Assembly (NCBI GenBank): GCA_009667805.1
Contig: CM019072.1
Location: 35,147,519-35,211,518, forward strand
Reading direction: 5' to 3'
DNA: 64,000 bases
From: Leptobrachium leishanense
Taxonomy: Eukaryota; Chordata; Amphibia; Anura; Megophryidae
Shown here: one piece after another, positions 19,822 through 31,952 of the stretch
How positions within the stretch are numbered: the first letter of the stretch is position 1
Layout of the letters: each line of letters begins with the position of its first letter
Position numbers and translations under genes: made by a program
Notes under the pieces: generated by a model
Databases searched by the model: none
Told to the model about the DNA's origin: nothing
The model's input: the letters and a program-made list of their open reading frames with translations, nothing else

Positions 19822-20665
19822 CCATTGACTATTCGCACTTGGGAGTGTGCGTTTGTGCCCTTGCTGCTACCCAAGACCGACCATCTACACATTATCTGCG
19901 CCATTTTTTCCACCTTATTGTTTTTTCATATATCCATGAGAGCTTGGGGGGGGCAATATCCACGAGCCGGGGGGCAATATCCATGAGCTGGGGGTCAATA
20001 TCCACGAGCTGGGGCCAATATCCATAAGTTGGGGGGCAGTATCCATGAGCTGGGGGGCAGTATCCATGAGCTGGGGCCAATATCCACGAGCTGGGGGCCA
20101 ATATCCATAAGCTGGGGGCCAGTATCCATGAGCTGGGGGGCAATATCCAGGAGCTTGGGGCAATATCCATGAGCTGGGCCAATATCCAGGAGCTGGGGCA
20201 GTATCCACGTGCTGGGGCAGTAACCACGTGCTGGGGCAGTATCCACGTGCTGGGGCAATATCCAAGAGCTGGGGCAATATCCACGAGCTGGGGCAGTATC
20301 CACGTGCTGGGGCAGTATCCACCTGCTGGGGCAATATCCACGAGCTGGGGCAATGTCCACGAGCTGGGGCAGTATCCACGTGCTGGGGCAGTATCCACGT
20401 GCTGGGGCAATATCCACGTGCTGGGGCAATGTCCACGAGCTGGGGCAGTATCCACGTGCTGGGGCAATATCCACGAGCTGGGGCAGTATCCACGTGCTGG
20501 GGCAATATCCACGAGCTGGGGCAATGTCCACGAGCTGGGGCAGTATCCACGTGCTGCGGCAATATCCATGAGCTGGGACAGTATCCACGAGCTGGGGCAG
20601 TATCCACGTGCTGGGGCAATATCCATGAGCTGGGGCATATATCCATGAGCAGGGGCAGTATATCC
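19822..20665. repeat. Minisatellite array 5, reverse orientation
   Basis: From 19928, about 38 units of GAGCTGGGGCAATATCCACG type, same family and orientation as array 4. Units with 'cacgtgctgggg' alternate with 'cacgagctgggg'. 19822-19927 is flank. Confidence 0.9.
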
Positions 20666-21480
20666 ACAATAGACTGCCCTCTGGGCAGGCTTTCCACCTT
20701 GTACACTAATATTAAAACAATTGCGCTAATGTATGTATCATCAGAAGCATTACTAGACAAAATAATACTTCCATGACTATTTTTATTTAATGAAAACTAC
20801 CACTTACCCTGCTCAGCAGATTCTGTGCAGTTTTTCTACGCAGGTATCACTACGGTTATATAATGCTCACTTGGCGCAGAATCTTGTTGGATTTGTTGCT
20901 AAAAAAGATAGAGCAAAATTTTTCCTTAAAGCAAAAAACGAGCAGAATCTGCTCCATTTCATGATGCAAGCTGCAGATTCTGCTTCATGTATGGTGGCAA
21001 CAGAACGTTCCATATATTATTTTTTTTGATGATGGCAATAGAATATGCTTCATATTTTGGATGCAAGCCAAAAAAAATCTGCCGTTAAGGCTGGCCGTCC
21101 ACTGGGTCTGTATTTGTGTGATGGTGCGATCACCCGATATCGTCTGTAGTCGTTCGACCGATCCTACAACATGCAGGTGAATTAGCCCTCTCCCACTGCA
21201 CCTGACCACTCTCGGATGATATCAGACGATTTTTTGAGACTACAACAGACTAGCGATCTTACCCATTTCAATAGGAGTTATCGGACGATCTGGTACAAGC
21301 TACGTGAAAAAAGATGAATTGTATAGTTAAACCGCCGTGACGCGGCAGGAAAACGTGAAAGAAGGTGAATTGTATAGTTAAACTGCTGTGCCGTAGCAAG
21401 GAAATTTCCCCACAGAGAAGTGATTCAGTGCGAAGCGCATATGATTCAATGTAAAAAATATTTTCTATTTATTTTTATTC
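20666..21480. other. Intergenic with MITE-like fragment
   Basis: 20670-20720 'ggcaggctttccaccttgta' is the outer flank of the minisatellite element. 21085-21300 ('ggctggccgtccactgggtc') looks like a MITE fragment. No gene. Confidence 0.4.
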
Positions 21481-23030
21481 AACCGTTCATTTTTTTTAAT
21501 CAAAAAAGCCTGTATTACGTACAGATTTTTTTGAATTTTTTAGGTATTCTTCTGGATTTTTAGGCAAAATTTTGGGTTCTGTTTTTATTTTAAAAAAAAG
21601 ACGAGGGATTTTTTTCTCTTGCGTCTTTTTTTTTTTCTTTGCAAGCTGGCTGCATTCAGCATTGCTGTCCCTGGTGCTGAAACCTATTTCAGCATCAGGG
21701 CAGGGGTTAATCCCCCCGTGCAGCCTGACAAGTTTTTTTTTCCCTTTTTCCTGCTTCAGCTGTGTTCGGTGGGGGCTGTCCTGGGTCCTGAAACTCCATT
21801 CCTGCATCAAAGAGTTTTTTTCTCCACGCGGTGGGGTTTTTCGTTTTCTTTTTCTTCATTCAGCGGCCTGTCCATGAGCGGATCTGGGTCGTCTACAGAC
21901 GCTTCCAGTGGCCGACCTTGATCAGCCGATGGCATCCATATCCAAATTGGTCACCCTACTGCGGTGTCAGTGGACGGCTAGCCTACGTATGGTGGCAAGT
22001 TGCAACGAAAAGCGACGTGTGTGACGCTTTTCATGTGAAGTATAACTTTAGAGGTTATTCAGGAAGTGACGAACTTGACACCGAATTGCCCCATATTGTG
22101 AATTTACTAGTACAGTGCAATTTCGGACAGTTGATCTATTCACTAATATTCTGGAACCCTATGGTCCTATCAAGTGAATGTCACATGCAGGCAGGGGTTA
22201 AAAATTGGTGTCCTTATCATTTCTGTCCATTCCGGTCTTAAAGATTACTGAGAGCTGCAGCACTTCTTTATGCATGGCACTGCCATTCCTCTGGCAAACA
22301 CTGAGAAGCTGTCATTCCCACGCCTTTCAGATGTACTTAAATCCAGGATAAATCCGGAACTATAGACAGTTTTATAAAATTGTGTCTATATCGACAGGTA
22401 ATGCAGCTTCCCAGTATATCGGCCAAAAGGGAACTAAGTTCCTCCTGCTAAAATAGTGAGGGAACTGCGTTCCGGCAGGACTTGACCCCTGCATGCAGGA
22501 TATGATTGAAGTCAGAAAACTTAACTCATCCTCTTTTGAAAGGTTCAGCAGGATTAAACAGGCGAATCCCATAGAATTCAATGTTAAAAAATATTGATTT
22601 TAATAATTTTTTCAATTCAACCGTTTACTCTGTTCATTTTCAGCAATCCAGATTTTTATTTATTTTAAACACCTTTATGTTTTTTTTTGTAAACAAAATT
22701 TTAGAACAGCGATTTTTGTTTTATTCTGTAGCGGACCTTTTTATTATTTTTTTTAAAGGACCTTTTTTTTTGTTATTTAGGAACATTTTTAATGCATTTT
22801 TATTAGTTTAAACACCGATTAGAGGAACAGCAGAGGTCATATTTTTTTTTCTTCAGTTCAGCGGCATTTAATGGTTTTTGGCGGTGTTCGCCGGCTCCAC
22901 ATTCAGCGCAATTTAGGGATCATGCGGTGAATAGTGAATTCATCACAGAGTCGGTGAAAAGGAATCGCTGAAGCGCACCGAACCAGAAAACATCGAAATT
23001 TTGTTGCTTTATGAAAAAACCTTTTGTTTT
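21481..23030. mobile_element. Degraded CAGGGTTATTC-family sequence
   Basis: T-rich core segments like those at 12550-13900 and 53640-54180 occur twice (21490-21860 and 22560-22870), with 'gcgaatcccatagaattcaa' and 'agcgcaccgaaccag'. Boundaries cannot be set. ORFs in the T-rich parts lack any domain. Confidence 0.5.
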
Positions 23031-23489
23031 ATGAAGTGTCTGACTGTGAAGTTTTTAAATTCACAACTTTTTGATGTGTCATTTCCAGACACGTCCACAA
23101 GGTGGCATCATAATCAGGGGTGGATTGACCATTAGGGCAATAAGGCACTGCCCAAGGACCCTGGCCTAGGAGGGGGCCCCATGAGGGTCCCCCCCCCATG
23201 GTTTGGTCAGGCCTGCTCTTTCAGCAGGGCCCATAACACCAGATAAAAACCAGCTGTACATCTATCTGGGCATCTGTGTGTCTGCCAGTTTTTGTTTTTC
23301 AGCTTCTTTTTCTCCATAGTGTCAGTTGAAGTTGTCTAGCGATTGTTTTTATGGTAGTTTCTATCGGCATTCAGTGGAGATCACCTCTTTGACTCCTCAA
23401 CGCCGCAGAACGGATTATGCCATTCTGGCAGAAGGTGGGCATAAACGCCAAATAGCAGCATAATACAACCCACAACCGCACCCGGTAAA
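23031..23489. other. Intergenic with short interspersed fragment
   Basis: 23120-23240 ('gtggattgaccattagggca' then G and C runs) is a repeat-type segment rich in GGGCC words. No gene. Confidence 0.4.
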
Positions 23490-23705
23490 TAGCCCGAGAG
23501 AGAAAAGGAATGGGTGAAATATAAAGGTATATTCGCTAAAGGTGAAACTCAGGAGAATCGGCTGGAGAAGTGAAAATTCTAGGTCAAAATAGCCAAACCA
23601 GAAAAATTCTCCCATTTATCTCACTTTCCAAATCGGCTATTTGGTCTAGATTGTTCTCTTCTCCAGCCAATTCTCCTGAGTTTTACCTTTTAGTGAATAG
23701 AACTG
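23490..23705. mobile_element. Palindromic MITE related to 12014-12201
   Basis: Arms 'ggtgaaactcaggagaatcg' and 'ccaattctcctgagttttac' pair, and the middle 'ttctcccatttatctcactt' is shared with 12014-12201. Terminal bases are degraded. Confidence 0.65.
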
Positions 23706-23734
23706 ATAATGTGAAAGACGCAAAGCGAATAAAG

Positions 23735-23883
23735 GTCTGTGAGGGAAAAGGATTGAAAAAGTCTGTGAGATTATTATGGGGGGGGGAAAGGAAATCGAGA
23801 GAGAGTGTGAGGAGAGAAGAAAAGAGCACGACAATAAAAAGGAGTGAGTATTTAAAATGAGTGTAAGGAGGAGAAGTATAGTA
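23735..23883. repeat. Purine-rich minisatellite, segment 1
   Basis: G/A-rich units with 'gagagagtgtgaggagagaa'. The same composition and words resume at 31638-31667, 38203-38285 and 39157-39825 after each inserted element, so one ancestral array has been split. Confidence 0.7.
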
Positions 23884-25689
23884 CAGGTGAAAGTCGAAAA
23901 ATTAGAATATCGTGCAAAAGTTCATTTATTTCAGTAATTCAACTTAGTTTCACCTTTTAAGTTCAAGCCGTGATTTGTCATAATTGTGATGATTATGGTT
24001 ACAGCTCATGAAAACCCCAAATCCACAATCTCAGAAAATTAGAATATTACATGCAATCAATAAAACAAGGATTGTACATAGAACAATATGGGACCTCTGA
24101 AAAGTATAAGCATTCATATGTATTCAGTACTTGGTTTGGGCCCCTTTTGCAGCAATTACTGCCTCAATGCAGCAATGTGGCATGGAAGCTATCAGCCTGT
24201 GGCACTGCTGAGGTGTTATGGAAGACCAGGATGCTTCGATAGCGGCCTTCAGCTCTTCTGCATTGTTCAGGCTCATGTCTCTCATCTTTCTCTTGGCAAT
24301 GCCCCATAGATTCTCTATGGGGTTCAGGTCCTGCGAGTTTGCTGGCCAATCAAGCACAGTAATCCCATGGTCATTAAAGCAGGTTTTGGTGCTTTTGGCA
24401 GTGTGGGCAGGGGCCAAGACCTGCTGGAAAATGAAGTCATCATCCCCATAAAGCTCATCTGCGGAAGGAAGCATGAAGTGATCCAAAATCTCGTGATAGA
24501 CGGCTGCGTTGACCCTGGACTTAATGAAGCACAGTGGACCAACACCAGCAGATGACATGGCTCTCCAAATCAACACAGACTGTGGAAACTTCACACTGGA
24601 CTTCAAGCATCTTGCAGTGTGTGCCTCTCCATTCTTCTTCCATACTCTGGGTTTTTGGTTTCCAAAAGAGATGCAAAAGTTGCTCTCATCAGAAAAAAGG
24701 ACTTTGGAGCCACTGAGCAACAGACTAGGTCTGTTTTTCTTTAGCCCAGGTAAAACGCTTCTGACGATGTTTGTTGTTCAGGAGTAGGGATGAGCCGAAC
24801 ACCCCCGAGTTCGGTTCGCATTCGAACTCGAACTTTTCAAATGTTCGAATTCGAACACGAACTCAATACAAGTCAATGGGACTCAAAGATCGATTTTTAG
24901 AGTGCCCTCCAAGAGGGCATATATGCTACATATTTGCCATAAAAGATGTATGGGGGTCCGGGTAGTGCCCTGGGGGACAGGAAACAAGGACAAAAAGTTG
25001 AAAAAAAACGTTTTTAAAAGGGACAGTGAGTTTTCCATGAAATAAGGGTTAAAAATAAAAACGAAAAATTCCTTCAAATATCGTGCCTAGGAGGTCCCCA
25101 TAACCTGCCTGTGAAGTGGCGGATTTCTAGGATGTATAGAAACATTTAAAAACAAAAAAATGACGTTTCAAATGACGGTAAATGCTTTTCCTTTAATCTA
25201 TTCATAAACAACTGCTTGGGGCGGCAGCCTGTATGAAAAGACATTTTAGGACGCGCAGAAAAAGTTTAGTGAGGTTTTGGCTAAATGATGGTGAAACTTA
25301 TGCAGGCTTTGGATGAAAGTAACAATAGGTGCTTTAAAATTGGGCCTTTAGCATCGGCAACAGTGCCGTCACACCGTAACCCCTCTGTGGTATTGTGGAA
25401 GAGTGCAGGGGTGGACCATGCGGTCCTATATTAGAAAAATATGAATCTGGTAAAGGCATCAGTGCAGCCAAATATTGTGCCTTTGGTGCCAGGCCAGCAA
25501 GTGCCATCATACAGTAACCCCTCTGTGGTATTGTGGAAGAGTGCAGGGGTGGACCATGCGGTCCTATATTCAGTGCACCCAAATATTTTGCCTTTGGTGG
25601 CAGCAAGTGCCTTCACACCGTAACCCCTTTGTGGTATTGTGTAGGAGTTCAGTGGAGGAGGTTTTGTGAATGCAGAAGAAATCCCCGAT

Positions 25690-28600
25690 CTATTCCGTTA
25701 CGTCACCATCAGGGGATTGATAGCTGCCGATCCATGACTGATTCATTTTTATAAATGTCAGCCGGTTTACAGAGTCGGTGGACAGACGCACTCTTTTGTC
25801 TGTGATAAAACTTCCAGCGGCACTGAACGTCCTTTCAGAAAGCACACTGGATGAAGGGCAACCTAGTAGCTGCATAGCATATTGGCTAAATTCTGGCCAG
25901 TGATCCAATCTCAACACCCAGTAAGCCAGTGGATCATCTGCTGGAAGGGTATACAGGTCTGCCCTTGCCCCTAGGTAGTCCTGCCCCATATGGTGAAGAC
26001 GCTGGCAATGGGTGCCTACATTTTACGTCCCTGGGCGTCGTGGACTATAAAAATTTAAAAAGGCATCAGTCAAGCGGCCCTGGCCTTCATCACTATTCCG
26101 CTGATTATCCGCAGCCTCAGAAGCACCTTGTGCAGACGCTGCAGCATTGCTAATGTCGAGTTCCACCTGGTGGGCATGTCACAGATCAGACGGTTTGTGG
26201 GAAGGTGGAATTCTCTTTGAATTTCTGCCAGGCGAACACTTGCTGGGAATGACCGTCTGAAGTGGCTGCAGACTTTCTGGCCTGGCTGAGAATCTCTGCC
26301 AGCCCTGGGTACCTGGTTAGGAAACGCTGTACCACCAGATTTAGGACGTGTGCTAGGCATGGTACATGCGTCAACTTACCCAGGCGTAGGGCGGAGAGAA
26401 GGTTGCTGCCATTATCACAGACGACCATTCCCAACTGAAGCTGGCATTGTGTTAACCGTCTCTGCACCTGCCCCTGCAGAGCTGACAGAATTTCTGGCCC
26501 CGTGTGGCTCCTGTCCCCTAAAAAAACCAGCTCAAGCACAGTATGGCATCTTTTTGCTTGAGCCATTGCGTAGCCCCTATCAGACGTCGGTTTAATTGCC
26601 ACATCGCCAGAGACACAGGAGGAGGAGGAGGAAGAGGGAGAGGTGGTGGTGGAGCAGACAGACCTCATACAAGCAGCTTTCTGTAGGTGTGGTGAACAAG
26701 CTCCAGCACAGAGCCCCATCTTGGATCCCTCCCAGCTGCAATCAGAGTTACCCAGTGTGCTGTGAAGGAAATATAACAGCCCTGTCCATGCTTTCTGGAC
26801 CACGTGTCTAAAGTGACTGCCTTTCCCAATGACTCAGTAACATTGTCTTCCACGTGCTGGTATAGTGCTGGAATGGCCTTCCGTGAAAAGTAATGGCGTT
26901 TTGGAACCTGCCACTGTGGTACAGCACATTCAGCAAATTCACGGAAGGGAGCAGAGTCCACCAGCTGGAAAGGCAGCAGCTGCAATGCGAGTAATTTTGC
27001 TAAGCTGGCATTTAGACGCTGTGCTTGGGGATGGTTGGGACTATATTTTTTCTTACACTGCAGCAGCTGGGGCAACGTAATCTGACTGCGTAAATCATCA
27101 GCTGATGGGATGCTGTCACATTGTGAGGAAGGACCTGGTACATCCATTACTGTAGCATCATCCCTGTCAGTGGAGGTTGTAAGCAATGACATGGCAGGAC
27201 AAACAGTGGGGGTAGAGACAGATGAGGAGGAGGAGGACCTATGCAAAGTTTTGCTCCAACGGGATCCGTGTCAGGTGGTCATATGTCGCTTCAAGCACGT
27301 GGTACCCAAATGTCCGGTGTCTTTCCCACGCTTGAGCCTCATCTGACACAGATTAAAAATAGCAACGGTGGGGTCTGCTGCACATTTCTTAAAGAACTCC
27401 CAGACAGCAGAGTTCCTGGATGTGTGCTTTGAGACAAAAGCGCTCTGCACCTGAGCAGCTCTGACATCTGATGCCTTGGACTGGCTAGTGCTACGATTGG
27501 TCAAAGAGGATGTTGTGCCTCGTGTTTGTTGTGCCTCCTCCTCACTTGACTCCTGTGTTCGATCAGGCACCCAGGTGGAGTCAGGGACCTCACCATCATT
27601 GTCATCACCCCCTATCTCCTCGTCACTGGAGCCAACTTGGCAGTATGCTGCAGCTGCTGGGGCACCATGAGTGCCAGTTATTTGTTGGTCATCACTGGCA
27701 CCCCCTTCCTCTAGGTTGATTATACTCCCTTCCTCAACCTCAGAGATTGAATCAGAGCACTGTACTTGCTGCGCATCCTCAAGCAGCATGTCACTGTCAT
27801 TGTAGTAAAACAATTGAGCTGACTCCTCCGTGTGTGATAGTGAGGCTACAGCAGAAGTAGCTGTGGACATGGAGGCTGCATTAGATGCTTTGGCAGCGGA
27901 GGTGAACTGTAAAGCACTACAAGCCTGGCTGGCAGAGGACTCTGTCAAGAGTCTCTAGGTTGAACCTCAATATGCAGGGTTGGTGGGCGAAGTACAATAT
28001 CGGCAGGCAAATCTCGTGGTCGGTAAATCAGGCAAAGAGTCGATGAAGGGATTCAAAGGTTAGGTACTGAAGATCTTTGAAGAAGGGTCAGGTCCCAGGT
28101 AGGAACTATGGAGCTTGCTTGTGTCTATAGGAAGGTTAGACAACAACTAAGCAATGATAGGATTGTGTTACTGGTTTATATAGTCAGAGCCCCGCCTCCT
28201 TGGTCCACCCCTTCTGGAGGTGGAGTGTGACTCAGGAGACAGGGAACCTCAGTCAATCATGCTGAGGTCATAGACTCATGGCCCAGCCTCCCAGCCGCTG
28301 TCATCACCTCCCTGTCCAATCCCTGTGGGGGAACTCCCCAAACAGAGGCGGAGCAGGGCCTGGTTGCTGTGCTGGGGAAACCACGTTGTATCCTGTTCCT
28401 TCTACCGATGCTGGTTCTGTGTCTCCCAGTCAGCATCTTCCCCTTCCATGTGGTTCCAGTCTGAGGTGAGTCCTGACAGACTCGGAGGATGAGGATGCCT
28501 GGTTAGCCAATCCACCAAATCCTCTGTATGTTGCTGCTGCTTAAGAAGACGGCCAGCACCAGTTAGAAAGGACAAGCGTGCCCCTGCAGAGGATGCACCA

Positions 28601-28701
28601 CGTCCACGATGACCAGAGTCACAGCCTCCCGACACAGAGGCTGCTTGCCCTCTTATCTGTGTCTGGGAGCGTCTGCCTGTCCTTTTTGGTCTTTCTGACA
28701 T
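25690..28701 (-). pseudogene. hAT transposase with BED-type zinc finger, frameshifted
   Basis: The likely start is the ATG at 28701 (Met-Ser-Glu-Arg-Pro-Lys-Arg). A solo LTR interrupts the N-terminal region (27943-28478). An acidic/Ser-rich region follows, then a BED-like finger around 27370-27275 (Cys near FNLCQMRLKRG, Cys/His in TTCLKRHM). The catalytic core is spread over three frames. It shows TLDTWS near 26800, VVCDNGSNLLSAL with the conserved Asp near 26400, CLAHVLNLVVQ near 26350, and TRWNSTLAML near 26150. The dimerisation domain LSERTFSAAG lies near 25830. Frame changes are near 27260, 26800, 26280 and 26000. It is a hAT-family enzyme by these motifs and inactive as it stands. Confidence 0.9.
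27943..28478 (-). mobile_element. Solo LTR (536 bp) in the hAT gene
   Basis: TGTCAAGAGTC...GAGTCCTGACA, with a 5-bp duplication GACTC on both sides (27938-27942 and 28479-28483). On the minus strand there is a TATATAAA box near 28175. A 5-bp duplication suits Ty3/Gypsy. It splits the N-terminal transposase exon. Confidence 0.85.
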
Positions 28702-29095
28702 GGTGATATATAGAACTCTGATTCAACTCTGGTATAAAGATTAAAGATTTCCAGAACTCCGGTATAACTCAGTGACACACCCTGATAGCTGGCAGCCAGT
28801 GACAAGACACAGATTACCTCAATTCCCAAACATTTTGTAGAAATTACTGACCCCAAAATTTGTTGCTGGTGGCAGTGACAAGACACAGATTACCTCAATT
28901 CCCAAATATTTTGTAGAAATTACTGACCCCCAAAATACTGGGTGTCAGGGAGAACACACAGATTAGAACAATTCCCAGATATTTTATAGAAATGAGACCC
29001 CCCCAGTAGCTGGTGGCAGACTGGCAGTGAGAACACACACTAACACAAGAACAATCTCCTCTCAAACGCATGCTGAAGCGCTGTGTGAAGCCTTA
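28702..29095. other. Untranslated 5' region of the hAT element
   Basis: Two near-identical segments of about 90 bp ('gacaagacacagattacctc' at 28800 and 28875, and a looser third at 28955) lie upstream of the transposase ATG. They are probably part of the element's left subterminal repeats. Confidence 0.6.
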
Positions 29096-30709
<1,614 letters not shown>

Positions 30710-31637
30710 TATATAGTGTGCGGCGGGACTTAGCTCTGTGAGCCCATGATTGGGCAAAATTTGCGCAATCAGGACTCTGAGCTGTGATTGGCATAGTCTT
30801 GAACCTGTCTTGCACCTGACCTGTGGTCAGGTGCATGGCTGTAGCCAATTACAAGCTTCAGGCCAGTGGAAAAGTGCATTGTGGTCCGAACATGCGGAAA
30901 TGTTTGTAGTTCACGAACATGCGAACAGGCGATGTTCGAATCGAACTCCGAACCGATCAGCTCATCCCTATTCAGGAGCGGCTTGACAAGAGGAATATGA
31001 CATTTGAAGCCCATGTCCAGAATCCGTCTGTGTGTGGTGGCTCTTGATGCACTGACTCCAGCCTCAGTCCACTCCTTGTGAAAGTCCCCAACACTTTTGA
31101 ATGGCCTTTTCCTTACAATCCTCTCCAGGCTGTGGTCATCCCTGCTGCTTGTGCACATTTTTCTTCCACACAACTTTCTATTAATGTGCTTTGATACAGC
31201 ACTTTGGGAACATCCAACTTCTTTTGCAATTACATTTTGAGGCTTTCCCTCCTTATGGAGGGTGTCAATGATGTTTTTCTGCACAACTGTCAGGTCAGCA
31301 GTCTTTCCCATGATTGTGATTCCTACTGAACCAGACTGAGAGACCATTTAAAGGCTCAGGAACCTTTGCAGGTGTTATGCCTTAATTAGCTGATTAAAGT
31401 GGGACACTTTAGACACAGCCTAGAATATTGCACCTTTTCACAATATTCTAATTTTCTGAGATTGTGGATTTCATGAGCTGTAAACCATAATCATCACAAT
31501 TATGACAAATCACGGCTTGAACTATATTGCTTTGCATGTAATGAGTCTATCTCATATATTAGTTTCACCGTTTAAGTTGCATTACTGAAATAAATGAACT
31601 TTTGCACGATATTCAGATTTTTAGAGTTTCACCTGTA

Positions 31638-31667
31638 TGTGGGGAGATAGGAAGATTGTGAGGAGAG
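31638..31667. repeat. Purine-rich minisatellite, segment 2
   Basis: Thirty bases of 'ggggagataggaagattg' and 'gaggagag' left between the outer Tc1 and the Gypsy element. Confidence 0.6.
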
Positions 31668-31952
31668 TGTCACGGTTCCTGGATCCCACCACGCAGTCCT
31701 TAAAGCCCAACACTCCACAGAGCCCAAAAGCTACCAACAAGGAGCTCAGGTATGGATAACCACGATCTGGCACTGCTTAGAAGGAACTGTTGGTTTTTAA
31801 AAGACCTTCACCAGACCGCGCCCCCTCTCAAGCCGCACCTCATGCAGCCACCTCCCTGCCTGTTTCAATTTAAACCGGGTGTTGGTGAGCAAGCAGCATC
31901 AGACATGCTGCCCTCAAGCACACCGGAAAGGCTGGAAGCCCCCAACGTTACA
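31668..31952 (-). repeat. 3' LTR of the Gypsy element, internally deleted
   Basis: Ends TGTCACGG and CGTTACA (TGTAACG and CCGTGACA on the minus strand). Compared with the other LTR it lacks the segment between 'gctaccaaca' and 'aggagctcagg', several hundred bases. It retains the 10-mer ACGATCTGGC at 31762-31771. Confidence 0.85.
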
